Under the pieces are notes generated by a model. It ran no database searches. It was not told the DNA's origin and was given only the letters and a program-made list of their open reading frames with translations. Positions 32,693 through 41,946 of a DNA stretch of 64,000 nucleotides are shown piece by piece. Each line of letters begins with the position of its first letter. The first letter of the stretch is position 1. Source of the stretch: Heyndrickxia sporothermodurans (GTDB lineage Bacteria; Bacillota; Bacilli; Bacillales; Bacillaceae_C). Both the position numbers and the translations under genes were made by a program. Where the stretch lies: NCBI GenBank assembly GCA_016756695.1, contig CP066701.1:232001-296000 (forward strand). The letters run 5' to 3'.

Positions 32693-35600
32693 CTACACAC
32701 GCTTCACTTTAAACACCATACTTTTTGGTATATTTGGATTGTGGTGTACGACGTATGCTTTAGAGAAGCGATAAAGATATTCTTCTTCATGGGATTTTGG
32801 AGTAAGAATAATCATTTTTCGTTGCAATTCTTGTTCATATAATCCGAACACTTTTTCTTTTCGACCTTCATCAAGGGCGCTATCAAATTCATCTAGGACA
32901 ATGTATCCTGGTGATGTCTCGATTGTTTGTAGTAACGCCAGTGCAAACAATAAAGAACTAAGTGATTCCTCGCCGCCTGATACACCTTTTCCCACTTTCC
33001 CGCCACGTGCTTTCACACTAACATCTTCTAATTTTCCACGGTGGCCTTCTTTTCTTGCCTTAATAAATAGTGTATACCGAATTTGTCCTCGTCGGTCGGT
33101 GTTCATGTCCCATTCAATTTTTCCTTCAAAGCCGAATAAAGACATATAGTTCACAAACTTCTGGTTCACACCGATGATTTTCATGTTGATAGTCTCTTCC
33201 AAATCTTCTTTAAATCGTTCCATTCGCTCGATATATTCTTCCAATAAGATTTTTGATTTTTTCACTTCATTCTCTGACCGATCATATTCTTCTTTCATTT
33301 TTGCATAGTTTTCAGGTGCTGCTTCATCTATCCCCGTCTCGCTTATCGCAAATTCAAAGGTAGTTTTTCCATGATTACGTAACTCCTCCGCTTGCGGTTT
33401 TGTCAGCTCGGAAAAACGCTCCATCTGATCGTTCCATTTAGAAACTAAGTCTTTCGCGGTTTCTAGAAGTTTTTGTCCTTCTTTTCTTGTACGAGAATAT
33501 CCCTCTTCGTTTGATAATCGCTCTTCTGACCTTGTTTTTATTTGCCGTTCCATTTGTTCGATTTCTCGGTCCCGACCAATAAGATCATTTTCTTCATCTT
33601 CTAGCTTTCTTGATAGCTGTCTTTCTTCATGTCTTTTGGCATCTAATGTGATGGAAATCCCCTCTAATTGATTGTTTTTTTCCTTTTTATTTTGATTAAG
33701 CCCCACCAGGATGCTCTTTAATCTCTGCACTTCCTCTATTTTTGCTTGTTCTTTACGAAATTGTTGGTAGATTTCTAGATAGTCTCGATAAGTTAATAAG
33801 GATTGTTCCCACCTAGCTAATGATGTTCTTTGTTCGTTTAACCCATCTTGAATTAAACGGTTTTCATTTTCAATAGCTTCTATCTCTTTTTTTACTTTTT
33901 CATACTGGCTTTGCCGCCATTCTCGTTCATTTTCTTTCGTTAAAAACGCTTCCGCCTCTTTAAGTAACTCTTTCCTGCTAAAGAGGATCGAATTTCGATT
34001 GTTGCGTTCTTGAATATCCTTATTGAGTTGTAGCTTTTCTTCCTCTATTTGTGTTAGCTCTTTTTCCAATTTCACCTGCTGGAATTGCAGTACTTTTTCA
34101 CTTAAGATAATTTTCTTTTCCTCTTGTGGTCCACGAACCCCTTTTTCATCCACAAGCTGACCATTAACAATTAAAGGCTTTTCTTCTTTAAAAAATGACT
34201 CCACCCACCAAAGGGCTTTTATTGCATATGGGTATAGGCATTCATCTAGATTATCTTTAACCTTTAGATGCTTGTCCGGCAACTGCATAATTGTTTTGTC
34301 AGGAATTAGGTTAGGTAATGAAACATGATAAAGGTCGTTAGGCGCTTTAAATACTTTTTTATTAACGAATAATGTATATTTGATCGTATCGAATACATAT
34401 TCATCATGCTGACCCGCAGTCTCATCTAATTCCACAAGCTCTCGTAACGGGTAAACTTCGATTTGATTCGCTTTAAAAAATCGGATGGACTGTTCCTGAC
34501 GGGGGTTGTAGACTTTATTATTTTTTAGTAGTGTCAGTTCTTTTTCAATCTTCTGTTCCTTTTCATTTAAAACACGGAATCTATCTTTATTGTTCTCTAT
34601 TTCAAGATTATTTTTATCCATCTCAGTTTGAATAGCATTACTACCGTGATAAGTGTCTATCAATTCATTATACTTTCTTTCCTGAGCTTTATCCTGGTCA
34701 ATTTTTACAGATAATTCCGCCCTTTTCGAAATTAGATCATTTAACTGATTCGATAGATTATTTGCCTTTGTAACCATTGCTTTTATAGATGTATCTATCT
34801 CTTTATATTTCTTTTCCGCTTCATTTAATCTTACCTTCACTTCATCCTCTGACAAACCAATACGATCGACCTGTTTGGTGATCTCGGCAATTTGTTCAGA
34901 TATTGCATCTATTTTTTCGTTGGTATCTTTTAGCTGTTTATTTATTTTCTGTACTTCTTGGCCCAATACATCTTCTTGATTTTGAAGTTCGCTAAGTAGT
35001 ATCCTGAACTGTTCAAGCTCTTCTTTTTTCTCAACGAAATGAATTTCCGACTCCCGTTTGGCATCCATCTTTTCCTTTTTATTTGCTAACAATTCTTCAA
35101 TTTGTACTTTCAGGGAGTCTATTTGATTTAGGTAGTAGGTTTCCAACCATTTTATTCCTCGATAATATTGGTTAAAGCCTTCCTCACGTCGACGATTGCG
35201 GTTATAGTACCGATCAAGTTCCATTTTCTTTTGCTTTAAATGCATTTTATTAAGACCTTGTTTGCTTTCCGCTTCTTGCAAGCTTTGCTCCGTATCCTTA
35301 ACAAGCTCTTTACTTTCTTCCCAATTTTTCTGGATCCTATCGATGCCGTTCATCTCACTAAAAATTCGGAAACGCTCTTCTGGATGCATGATGGCAAATT
35401 GATTAACTTCCTTTTGATACCAAATCAAATAAAAGGCATCGGGGTCGACAGCATACTTGTAAAACACTTGATTTTTATATTCCGAAAAATTCAGATTGCC
35501 GCCACTGGTAAATTTCGTGGTACGCTCCCATTTGTCAATTTCGTCGCCCTCTTCAATATAAAACTCCCTTTTAATGGGATCACCAGGTTTTTGTTCAATC

Positions 35601-35890
35601 TCCAAGCGGAATTGTACATATTGAGGTGCATCCACTTTGATTTTCCCGGCATTTTTGAATAGAAGATCAATTTTTGCTCGCCACGTCTGATCGGATGATA
35701 GATTATTAGATTTTAATCCTTCCACGTCCACTTTACTTGAATAAAGAACCCCACCCATACAAAAGGTTACCGTTGATTTACCCGCTCCGTTAGGCCCGGA
35801 AATAAGAACATGATCATGCTCCCCAGATAAATCCAACACGGTCGGAATATAATCCCGAATCCCAGAAAATCTAACCCTCCAAGGTATCAT
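32693..35890 (-). CDS. jetC: Wadjet system ATPase JetC (MukB-like SMC protein)
   Basis: The 1065-residue protein starts MIPWRVRFSGIRDYIPTVLDLSG, has Walker A GPNGAGKST (residues 32-40), two long coiled-coil halves separated by a globular part at about residues 430-600 (VYPLRELVELDETAGQHDEY), and a C-terminal head with VSGGEESLSSLLFALALL and Walker B YIVLDEFDSALDE. This is the MukB-type SMC of JetABCD, which extrudes plasmid DNA. ATG 35890 lies six bases after GGAGGTG; the longer reading to 35905 has no such site. It overlaps jetB by 20 bases and ends the operon. Confidence 0.9.
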   Translation of the reverse strand: MIPWRVRFSGIRDYIPTVLDLSGEHDHVLISGPNGAGKSTVTFCMGGVLYSSKVDVEGLKSNNLSSDQTWRAKIDLLFKNAGKIKVDAPQYVQFRLEIEQKPGDPIKREFYIEEGDEIDKWERTTKFTSGGNLNFSEYKNQVFYKYAVDPDAFYLIWYQKEVNQFAIMHPEERFRIFSEMNGIDRIQKNWEESKELVKDTEQSLQEAESKQGLNKMHLKQKKMELDRYYNRNRRREEGFNQYYRGIKWLETYYLNQIDSLKVQIEELLANKKEKMDAKRESEIHFVEKKEELEQFRILLSELQNQEDVLGQEVQKINKQLKDTNEKIDAISEQIAEITKQVDRIGLSEDEVKVRLNEAEKKYKEIDTSIKAMVTKANNLSNQLNDLISKRAELSVKIDQDKAQERKYNELIDTYHGSNAIQTEMDKNNLEIENNKDRFRVLNEKEQKIEKELTLLKNNKVYNPRQEQSIRFFKANQIEVYPLRELVELDETAGQHDEYVFDTIKYTLFVNKKVFKAPNDLYHVSLPNLIPDKTIMQLPDKHLKVKDNLDECLYPYAIKALWWVESFFKEEKPLIVNGQLVDEKGVRGPQEEKKIILSEKVLQFQQVKLEKELTQIEEEKLQLNKDIQERNNRNSILFSRKELLKEAEAFLTKENEREWRQSQYEKVKKEIEAIENENRLIQDGLNEQRTSLARWEQSLLTYRDYLEIYQQFRKEQAKIEEVQRLKSILVGLNQNKKEKNNQLEGISITLDAKRHEERQLSRKLEDEENDLIGRDREIEQMERQIKTRSEERLSNEEGYSRTRKEGQKLLETAKDLVSKWNDQMERFSELTKPQAEELRNHGKTTFEFAISETGIDEAAPENYAKMKEEYDRSENEVKKSKILLEEYIERMERFKEDLEETINMKIIGVNQKFVNYMSLFGFEGKIEWDMNTDRRGQIRYTLFIKARKEGHRGKLEDVSVKARGGKVGKGVSGGEESLSSLLFALALLQTIETSPGYIVLDEFDSALDEGRKEKVFGLYEQELQRKMIILTPKSHEEEYLYRFSKAYVVHHNPNIPKSMVFKVKRV

Positions 35891-36581
35891 CCGGTACACC
35901 TCCATTCATGTTGTAGCGTTTGAAGAATCGAAGAACATCCTCCATATGGAGCTGATTCGATTGACTGAACTCGGCATATCTCCGTAGAAACGAATTGGAA
36001 AAAAGATGGGCACCAATCGTTGTTAGCTGATATGCCTCTTCATCCGAGTTAGTGCCGTAGTTTTCGATTGCACCGATTTTTTTCAAGGGATCTAAATTCG
36101 CTTGAATTTTCCTTGTTACCTGCAGGGATTCATGCCCAAAACTATTAATCAATTGAGAGAACAATGTATACTCATTCCGTAACACTTCTTGATGATAAAA
36201 AATAAACATAAGAATAGCCAAGCTTTCCTGATTTAACACGTTTCTAGCTTGTTTTGCAGGAACGCGCATTAGTGCTACTACTTGATTCTTTCGTTCATCA
36301 TAAATTACCTTGAAATAACGGCTAACCGCTTGATTCACTCGCTTTAAAAAGGAAAAAAACGCCGCATCACCATTTACTCCAAGTAATTTTTCCACTTCTT
36401 TACGGGAAAGCCCGAAATTCCCCATTCGAATCGTTGCAGAGGAGGAAAATAATATTTGCATAAATGTAAGCTCTTCTTCCTTCGTTAAAAATCCCTGAAT
36501 CGACTGTAAAGCACTTAAAGGATTATCGTTAAAGTTTTCATTTTCTTCGTTTTCTAATTCCATAGCTTCCTTGTTCATCAT
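35871..36581 (-). CDS. jetB: Wadjet system subunit JetB (MukE-like)
   Basis: The 236-residue protein starts at ATG 36581 (MMNKEAM) close behind GGAGGTG; the longer reading to 36668 has none. After an acidic N-terminus it has winged-helix-type segments (LSRKEVEKLLGVNGDAAFFSFLKRVNQAVSRYFKVIYDERKNQ and LDPLKKIGAIENY), as in MukE-like KITE proteins that bind the kleisin and DNA. The gene overlaps jetA by 44 bases and jetC by 20 bases. The assignment uses position as much as sequence. Confidence 0.85.
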   Translation of the reverse strand: MMNKEAMELENEENENFNDNPLSALQSIQGFLTKEEELTFMQILFSSSATIRMGNFGLSRKEVEKLLGVNGDAAFFSFLKRVNQAVSRYFKVIYDERKNQVVALMRVPAKQARNVLNQESLAILMFIFYHQEVLRNEYTLFSQLINSFGHESLQVTRKIQANLDPLKKIGAIENYGTNSDEEAYQLTTIGAHLFSNSFLRRYAEFSQSNQLHMEDVLRFFKRYNMNGGVPDDTLEG

Positions 36582-37947
36582 CTTCCCACCTCCAATCTCT
36601 TTCTTCCATATTTCCTTGTAATTTTCGGTTTGCTTTTTCATCAATATCCGCCTTTTTATTTGCAACAAGTGCAGACACTCCGATTAAACCGTTTAATACA
36701 TCACTCCACTTGTCAGACCCTGCTTGAATAACTAACTCATCTAATCCCGCTTCGTCTACCTCGTCAAGGTATTTTTCAATATGCTCGGTATGAATCATTT
36801 GCTTCGTCATTTGCCATTTTGAATCACCCATTATTTCGTCTAACATATCCTCCATGATTTCATCTGTCTCTTGAAAATCCTCCTCCACCTCTTCTTCAAT
36901 TCCATCTGTAACTGGTTCATAATTCTCCATATAGTTTATACCTTCATCAATCGCGTTCGGAGATAAGGGGCTAGCGAATTTTACGGGTACCCAAAGTCCA
37001 TCCAACTCTTCCTCCTCGTACTGACCCTGTTCCATAAAACTGAGGATTTGCAATGCATTTGGAATATCTGAACCAATTGGTGGATCAAACGATTGCACGA
37101 TAAAGTTTCTTAGTAAATCCGGTTTTATCGTTTCAATGAAATCCGTCTCTTGTAAATGTGCGAACTTGAGAATTTTGTTAATGGTACCAAGGCTAATCTT
37201 TGTTCCTTCACTTATAGCTGTCATACCTCTCTGTTTAATAGAAGCAAAGACTAATTCCTGATCAAATGTTTCAAATTTGGCCAGACGTTCGATCATTTTC
37301 GATTCCAATTCTTTCATCAATTGATGAATGACTTCTACTTGGGACAATGCATTGCGATCAGCTAAATACTCTAACTCCCTTTCAGTAAGCAGTAAAATAG
37401 CTTCCTCTACATTTTTAATCATACTAGCCAATTTATTTCCACCGGAAATGCCTTTGTCATCATAGGCTTCACTAATTTCTGCATCCCTTTTCGCTTGAAA
37501 CAAAGATCTGGCCACATCGTCATTCATATAATAAGCAAGCGAATCATTGGCCAATCGAATCAAAACATCCATCATTCTTTTTCCTAAATCGCGCATCTTA
37601 ATTCGCTTTGCTGTCTTCGTTATCCAATTAAACTTCCCTAATACATAGGTTAAGTGTTTCATATATTCAATCGTCATTTCTTCGTCATAGCCATATGTGT
37701 AACGATACCGATAAAAAAGTGTGTCCTCGTTTTCAATTGGATCCGTCATACCAAGTGCTTCTTGATTAATAAGATTCAGTACACGTATGAAGCGCAGTAC
37801 ATTTTTCGGAGCTTGAAATGATTCCTTATCACTTAAATCATTTAAAACACCCGCTAATGCAGCCATGTCCCGCATCGTTTGGAGAAGTTCTGGCTTGTCC
37901 GCATCCATGTTAAAAATAGAAATTAAGGACTGATCCATTTTTTCCAA
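36538..37947 (-). CDS. jetA: Wadjet system subunit JetA (MukF-like kleisin)
   Basis: The 469-residue protein is mostly helical: an N-terminal winged-helix part (about 1-130), a helical middle with DVARSLFQAKRDAEISEAYDD, an acidic linker (EEEVEEDFQETDEIMEDMLDEIMGD) and a short C-terminal part that probably binds the ATPase head. This is the layout of MukF-like kleisins. It overlaps jetD by 25 bases. No catalytic motif is expected or seen. Confidence 0.85.
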   Translation of the reverse strand: MEKMDQSLISIFNMDADKPELLQTMRDMAALAGVLNDLSDKESFQAPKNVLRFIRVLNLINQEALGMTDPIENEDTLFYRYRYTYGYDEEMTIEYMKHLTYVLGKFNWITKTAKRIKMRDLGKRMMDVLIRLANDSLAYYMNDDVARSLFQAKRDAEISEAYDDKGISGGNKLASMIKNVEEAILLLTERELEYLADRNALSQVEVIHQLMKELESKMIERLAKFETFDQELVFASIKQRGMTAISEGTKISLGTINKILKFAHLQETDFIETIKPDLLRNFIVQSFDPPIGSDIPNALQILSFMEQGQYEEEELDGLWVPVKFASPLSPNAIDEGINYMENYEPVTDGIEEEVEEDFQETDEIMEDMLDEIMGDSKWQMTKQMIHTEHIEKYLDEVDEAGLDELVIQAGSDKWSDVLNGLIGVSALVANKKADIDEKANRKLQGNMEERDWRWEDDEQGSYGIRKRRK

Positions 37948-39239
37948 CGTTCTACTCCCCCTATCTCCTGCTCCTGTTCCTCTTTTTGAACTTGAATGGC
38001 TTTTTTATATCGTGATTGAAACTCCTCAACATCTAAAACGACTTCTAATGGTGGAACAACCCATTTCGTTATTGACCGATATTTTTGCACGGTTTCTCCT
38101 ACATCTTTCGCAATGATGAGTCCAGCTTCATCAACATCCGTCCAAATAATCACCTGTTTTACATTTGAAACAAGCTGTTCAATCAATCGTCGGTGCGCAG
38201 ATCTTAACTGGCCATCGATTCCTAATACAAGACTCTTTGAATCTAACAAAAAGTTCTTTTCATAAGCCATTCGTGTTAAAATTCCTCGGTTTTCAACTAA
38301 CCACAAAACTTGCGCATCCGTTTGAAAATCTTCAGTAAAAACCGCTAAATCGGTTGTGGCATGAATTGGACCATAGTCGTATGAAACACTTACACCCTGC
38401 ATTGGTCCCGTAAAATAAATCGGGGTAATCGTACCTAAACTACTTAGCCCGAGTAAATGGAGCGGATACTCAAGCAACTCTTCAGCACTTTCAATAAATT
38501 CCTTTTTATAGGAATCGAATTCCTTTGATCCCCCAATTTTCCGGTAATACCGTGCTCCAATCTGTTTCCAATCAAAATGATGTTCGGCCATTGAAATTTG
38601 ATAAAAAGCAGTTAGAAAGTGTAAAAATAACAGTTGCTTTTGAAACCTCCAAGTAGAACTATTGTGGTTAATTTTTCCCTCAGTTACAACTTCATCTAAT
38701 ATATCTTTTAATCTATTGAGTTGTTCTTTTCGTTTAAGGTTAAGTGAAGAAGAATTCTTTATTTTAATCCATTGTTCTTTCCATTCAGTGATAGACTGAG
38801 TCTTCTTTGTTTCTTTTTCATCCTCTATTTGCTTTTTATACAGAAATAAAGAGAACCCCATTCGAAACTGTACGCTTTTCACAGTTCGCTCGTCTTTAGC
38901 CAAGCGATACTCTCGAATGATCCATCCGTTACGAATCCACTCATACGTTTCATTTGTAAGTTCGAATTGCTTCTTTGACTTTGGACTTGTAAAATCTTTT
39001 AGAAGATTACTTGGTGGTACATTTTTATTATTAATCCCCACCGTCAACATCGCAACCGTCCTTCTAGTCCGGGCAGTCTTTTTTACAACAGGAATATCGA
39101 TAAGTCCATTATTTTCTCTAATATCTAGTAAATTAAGTTCTTCATTTTTTAATAGTATATATTCATACAAATAATCTTTCCATACATTATTTATCAAACT
39201 TTGGTCCCCCTCTAATACTTTTATTTTATCATAGAGCAA
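37923..39239 (-). CDS. jetD: Wadjet system nuclease JetD (Toprim domain)
   Basis: The 438-residue protein is first in the operon. Its C-terminal third has a Toprim-type site: VLWLVENRGILTRMAYE (the Glu) and VIIWTDVDEAGLIIAKD (the DxD), as in topoisomerase VI-like JetD, the nuclease that cuts DNA after loop extrusion. The N-terminal part has winged-helix-like segments. The start ATG at 39239 follows AAAAGTATTAGAGGGGGACC-type sequence further inside, so the true start may be one of the nearby ATG/TTG codons (for example close to 39200). Order D-A-B-C differs from the A-B-C-D order of the well-studied B. cereus type I system. Confidence 0.85.
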   Translation of the reverse strand: MLYDKIKVLEGDQSLINNVWKDYLYEYILLKNEELNLLDIRENNGLIDIPVVKKTARTRRTVAMLTVGINNKNVPPSNLLKDFTSPKSKKQFELTNETYEWIRNGWIIREYRLAKDERTVKSVQFRMGFSLFLYKKQIEDEKETKKTQSITEWKEQWIKIKNSSSLNLKRKEQLNRLKDILDEVVTEGKINHNSSTWRFQKQLLFLHFLTAFYQISMAEHHFDWKQIGARYYRKIGGSKEFDSYKKEFIESAEELLEYPLHLLGLSSLGTITPIYFTGPMQGVSVSYDYGPIHATTDLAVFTEDFQTDAQVLWLVENRGILTRMAYEKNFLLDSKSLVLGIDGQLRSAHRRLIEQLVSNVKQVIIWTDVDEAGLIIAKDVGETVQKYRSITKWVVPPLEVVLDVEEFQSRYKKAIQVQKEEQEQEIGGVERWKKWISP

Positions 39240-39257
39240 GGATCAACCTTCTTTTAC

Positions 39258-39475
39258 AGGAAGTAACAAATTTTGTTAATTGGGCTTCGTTCGTTTTTAG
39301 AAAATTTGAATGTAAGTTTCAAAAAATGCAAAAAACGGGAGAGCCAATTACTGCTTTCCCGTTTCCATTACATAATATAAATTAAAAATAGTCTCTTATT
39401 GTTGTCAACACTTTACTCATCTTCTTTACCCCAAAACATTATTTATTCTTTAGGATCAAATAACATATTGAATAA
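39258..39475 (-). pseudogene. Decayed duplicate of the PemK toxin-antitoxin locus
   Basis: The stretch 39258-39400 matches 30795-30935 closely, including the terminator AAACGGGA...TCCCGTTT. The toxin gene has lost its centre: on the minus strand ATGAGTAAAGTG leads straight into TTGACAACAATAAG and a stop, a 12-residue remnant (MSKVLTTIRDYF). The antitoxin is left as FNMLFDPKE and FWGKEDE fragments. So a second full TA locus once stood here. Confidence 0.8.
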
Positions 39476-39710
39476 TTCCACGGCACCAATCAAATCTTTA
39501 TTAAATGACAATTCAATTGCAGAATGAAAGAAAAGACCTCCCACCGTTTCCTTAGATAAAAACGATGTGGAAAATATGGTGATCGCTATTGTATAATCTT
39601 TATCTAAACAACATGTAAGTGATTCTCACTAAATATCTATTTCTGCGAGTATTAATTTCAAGAATCTTCCACTTCACGTTCAACTAAGGCAATAAAAATA
39701 TGGCGGCCGG
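39476..39710. other. Intergenic DNA with no supported gene
   Basis: No frame is convincing. It may contain further eroded antitoxin sequence near 39476-39500. Confidence 0.35.
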
Positions 39711-40610
39711 TCAAACTGAAACGTCAATCTTTGTCGCAGCAATCTGCATCTGTTTAATCAGTTGCCGACGCAACTTCTCCTCAAGTGGAGCGTTTTTGGG
39801 TTTCAGGTAACGTACCATAATGAATCCGTCCGGGGCAAGCATGCTCAAGATCAATTCATGCTGCAATCCGGAACTGCCCTCCATTTTTATTTCAATGATG
39901 GAGTAATCCTCTTCCTCCACTAGAATATCACTATACTCTAGTGTGTTTCCCTCAATGAAGCCTTTTGTATGCTCTTTAATTGAGGCAGCTTCCATCTCTA
40001 GAAAGTAATCGAAAGTAAGCTTTTCTGATGTCCGATATGAATAACGCTCCTTTTCAGGATAATAGCCGATGAACTCACTATCGCTGTATAAAAGATAAGT
40101 AGCCGGCTTTAAATGCTCAAACTGAATGACATCAATAAAACGCTTCATATTGTCAAAGTATTCGGCCCCCGGAGGCACAACCGCCTTTTCTTCCGGTAGA
40201 ATTCTTCCTTTTAAGTCCAAAAACAGTTCGCTATATCTTGCATATTTCGCGATCCAAATCGTTTTACCCTCTACCTTAATTTGTACATAATAACTTGAAA
40301 TATTGTTCGGGTTTGTTCCGTTTTCCTCCTCTTCATTTATACATGTATACATATGCTTCCGCGTATATGTAAAAGTTGCCTCCTCCTCATTCATATCCAA
40401 TATTTCGAGGTGGAGAATTTCGGATGTACTATTGTAGATTTGAAAATTCATCATGAGAGAAAAGTGATTTAAAAAGGAGATTTCGCGATGATCCGGGTGA
40501 AACATTTCCTGCAATTGTTCGATATCCTTATTCATATACGTTGTTTCCAATTTCTGCACGAGTTCTTTAATTGTTTGCTCATTTATTTTCGGCTTTCTTT
40601 TGAAAAACAT
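39711..40610 (-). CDS. Protein of unknown function
   Basis: The 299-residue soluble protein starts MFFKRKPKINEQTIKELVQKLE. The N-terminal part (LETTYMNKDIEQLQEMFHPDHREISFLNHF) recalls an NTF2-like or SnoaL-type helix, but that is only an impression. There is no signal peptide or membrane segment. The gene is alone, downstream of the duplicated TA remnant in position, and its function is unknown. A ribosome-binding site GGAGGTATAAATAA precedes the ATG. Confidence 0.7.
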   Translation of the reverse strand: MFFKRKPKINEQTIKELVQKLETTYMNKDIEQLQEMFHPDHREISFLNHFSLMMNFQIYNSTSEILHLEILDMNEEEATFTYTRKHMYTCINEEEENGTNPNNISSYYVQIKVEGKTIWIAKYARYSELFLDLKGRILPEEKAVVPPGAEYFDNMKRFIDVIQFEHLKPATYLLYSDSEFIGYYPEKERYSYRTSEKLTFDYFLEMEAASIKEHTKGFIEGNTLEYSDILVEEEDYSIIEIKMEGSSGLQHELILSMLAPDGFIMVRYLKPKNAPLEEKLRRQLIKQMQIAATKIDVSV

Positions 40611-41051
40611 TTATTTATACCTCCAGTCTCCTGACCACTCGTTCGTTTAAATTTTTATGTAAGTTTAATCCAAATAAGTTAATGACGTGAACCGGTCTAT
40701 AAAACTACAAGTCTTCAAAACTAATCGACATCATTCCTTAGATAAAAAAATGACCCACATTGGTCCGCATTGTTAAGAGGCGTTGTGGGTTCAGTTAACT
40801 TTAAATTAACATTCGGCTTTCTGACTGTCAACGCCTTTAAAATAAAACACAAGGGCTCTTTTTATACTTCGACGGCTTTCCTACATAACCTTCCATTAGG
40901 CAATAATAAAATATCTTGAATTCAAAAATTCAGGAAAATCCCCCTATAAATCGAAAAGTAAAAACTCCTCTTTTCTCCATTTTACATACGTTTTCTGTTA
41001 CACTTACGAATTGATATTTTCAAATTCATCAGTATCATTCCCCTAAATGTC
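40611..41051. other. Intergenic region
   Basis: At about 40750-40797, TGACCCACA and TGTGGGTTCA can form a hairpin around TTAAGAGGC, perhaps a terminator. Otherwise no gene is seen. The right edge holds the mazE promoter. Confidence 0.4.
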
Positions 41052-41070
41052 GTATATACTGTGTATATAC
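41052..41070. promoter_or_regulatory. Palindromic operator upstream of mazE
   Basis: GTATATACTGTGTATATAC is a perfect repeat of the self-complementary GTATATAC on both sides of TGT, located about 65 bases before mazE and overlapping a possible -10 (TATACT). MazE proteins repress their own promoter through such palindromes, so this is the likely operator. Confidence 0.6.
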
Positions 41071-41140
41071 AAAGAAAATGGAGTGTGTTAGAATGGAAGG
41101 AAAAGAATGCAAGACGAAAAAAGAGGTGGAAACGTTGACG

Positions 41141-41389
41141 ATGACTACAACCATTCAAAAATGGGGAAACAGTCTTGCGGTACGAATTCCTAAAGATGTT
41201 GCGGAACAACTGAGAATTCATCAAGGCTCTGAAATAGAAATGAAAGTGATGAAAAATGAAGGAACCATCACACTAATTCCTAAAAAACAAACAAAGAACT
41301 ATTCTTTAGATGAAATCTTAGCGCAATGTAAACCCGAAAATCGTCATGTAGAAATGGATTTTGGGATAGAGGGGAATGAATTAATATAA
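41141..41389 (+). CDS. mazE: MazE-family antitoxin
   Basis: The 82-residue protein MTTTIQKWGNSLAVRIPKDVAEQLRIHQGSEIEMKV has the SpoVT-AbrB swapped-hairpin DNA-binding domain of MazE; the C-terminal acidic tail binds the toxin. GAGGTGG precedes it; the TTG at 41135 is an equally possible start. A longer reading from 41078 is open but not needed. Stop and toxin start overlap (TAATG). Confidence 0.9.
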   Translation: MTTTIQKWGNSLAVRIPKDVAEQLRIHQGSEIEMKVMKNEGTITLIPKKQTKNYSLDEILAQCKPENRHVEMDFGIEGNELI

Positions 41390-41718
41390 TGTCTGTACCA
41401 GATCGTGGCGATCTTGTTTATGTGAATTTCAATCCACAAGCAGGACATGAAGAGGCAGAGAATCGCCCTGGCATTGTTTTATCGCCAAAAGCATTTAACG
41501 AAGTAACTGGGTTTGCAGCTGTATGTCCGATAACAAATACCATCAGGGGGTGGGGGTACGAAGTGACGCTTCCTGATGATTTAGTTTTTCAAGGAGTTAT
41601 TTTAACGGACCAAGTGAAAAGTTTAGATTGGCAGGTTCGTAATCTTCGAGTAAAAGGACAGGCTCCTGAAGAAATTGTAAACGATTGTCTAGCTAAAATA
41701 CATACCTTTTTGTCATGA
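41389..41718 (+). CDS. mazF: MazF-family mRNA interferase toxin
   Basis: The 109-residue protein SVPDRGDLVYVNFNPQAGHEEAENRPGIVLSPKAFN is a MazF of the E. coli ChpA type: PDRGD--Y--F-P--GHE---RP and CPITNTIRGWGYEV with the catalytic Arg and Thr. It would cut mRNA at a short motif. It overlaps mazE by one base and is followed by a clear terminator hairpin. Confidence 0.92.
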   Translation: MSVPDRGDLVYVNFNPQAGHEEAENRPGIVLSPKAFNEVTGFAAVCPITNTIRGWGYEVTLPDDLVFQGVILTDQVKSLDWQVRNLRVKGQAPEEIVNDCLAKIHTFLS

Positions 41719-41743
41719 ACGTGCAGATACTGAACTGCACGTT
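41718..41743 (+). terminator. Terminator after mazF
   Basis: AACGTGCAG and CTGCACGTT form a perfect 9-bp stem with an 8-base loop directly after the mazF stop. Confidence 0.75.
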
Positions 41744-41946
41744 TAGTTAGTCCATACTTTTTCACATCACTTTTCTCCAACGCTTGAAAGCAAACATCTA
41801 CATAATCCCCTGATTGGACATTTACTAGCATAACGGTCTAATTCCCGCTTTCTATATTCTACTTAGAATACGGTTTGAGTAAAAAGGTAAAATGATGGGA
41901 AAGCGGACGTTCCAAAAAACTTACCTAATTATGCCAGTCGAGTTGA

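Noticed and set aside
32693..39239. MksBEFG or housekeeping SMC/ScpAB complex
   Set aside because: The head, kleisin, KITE and Toprim genes form one overlapping operon in an accessory region, typical of Jet/Wadjet; host SMC genes are not organised like this. MksG-containing systems are close relatives of Wadjet in any case.
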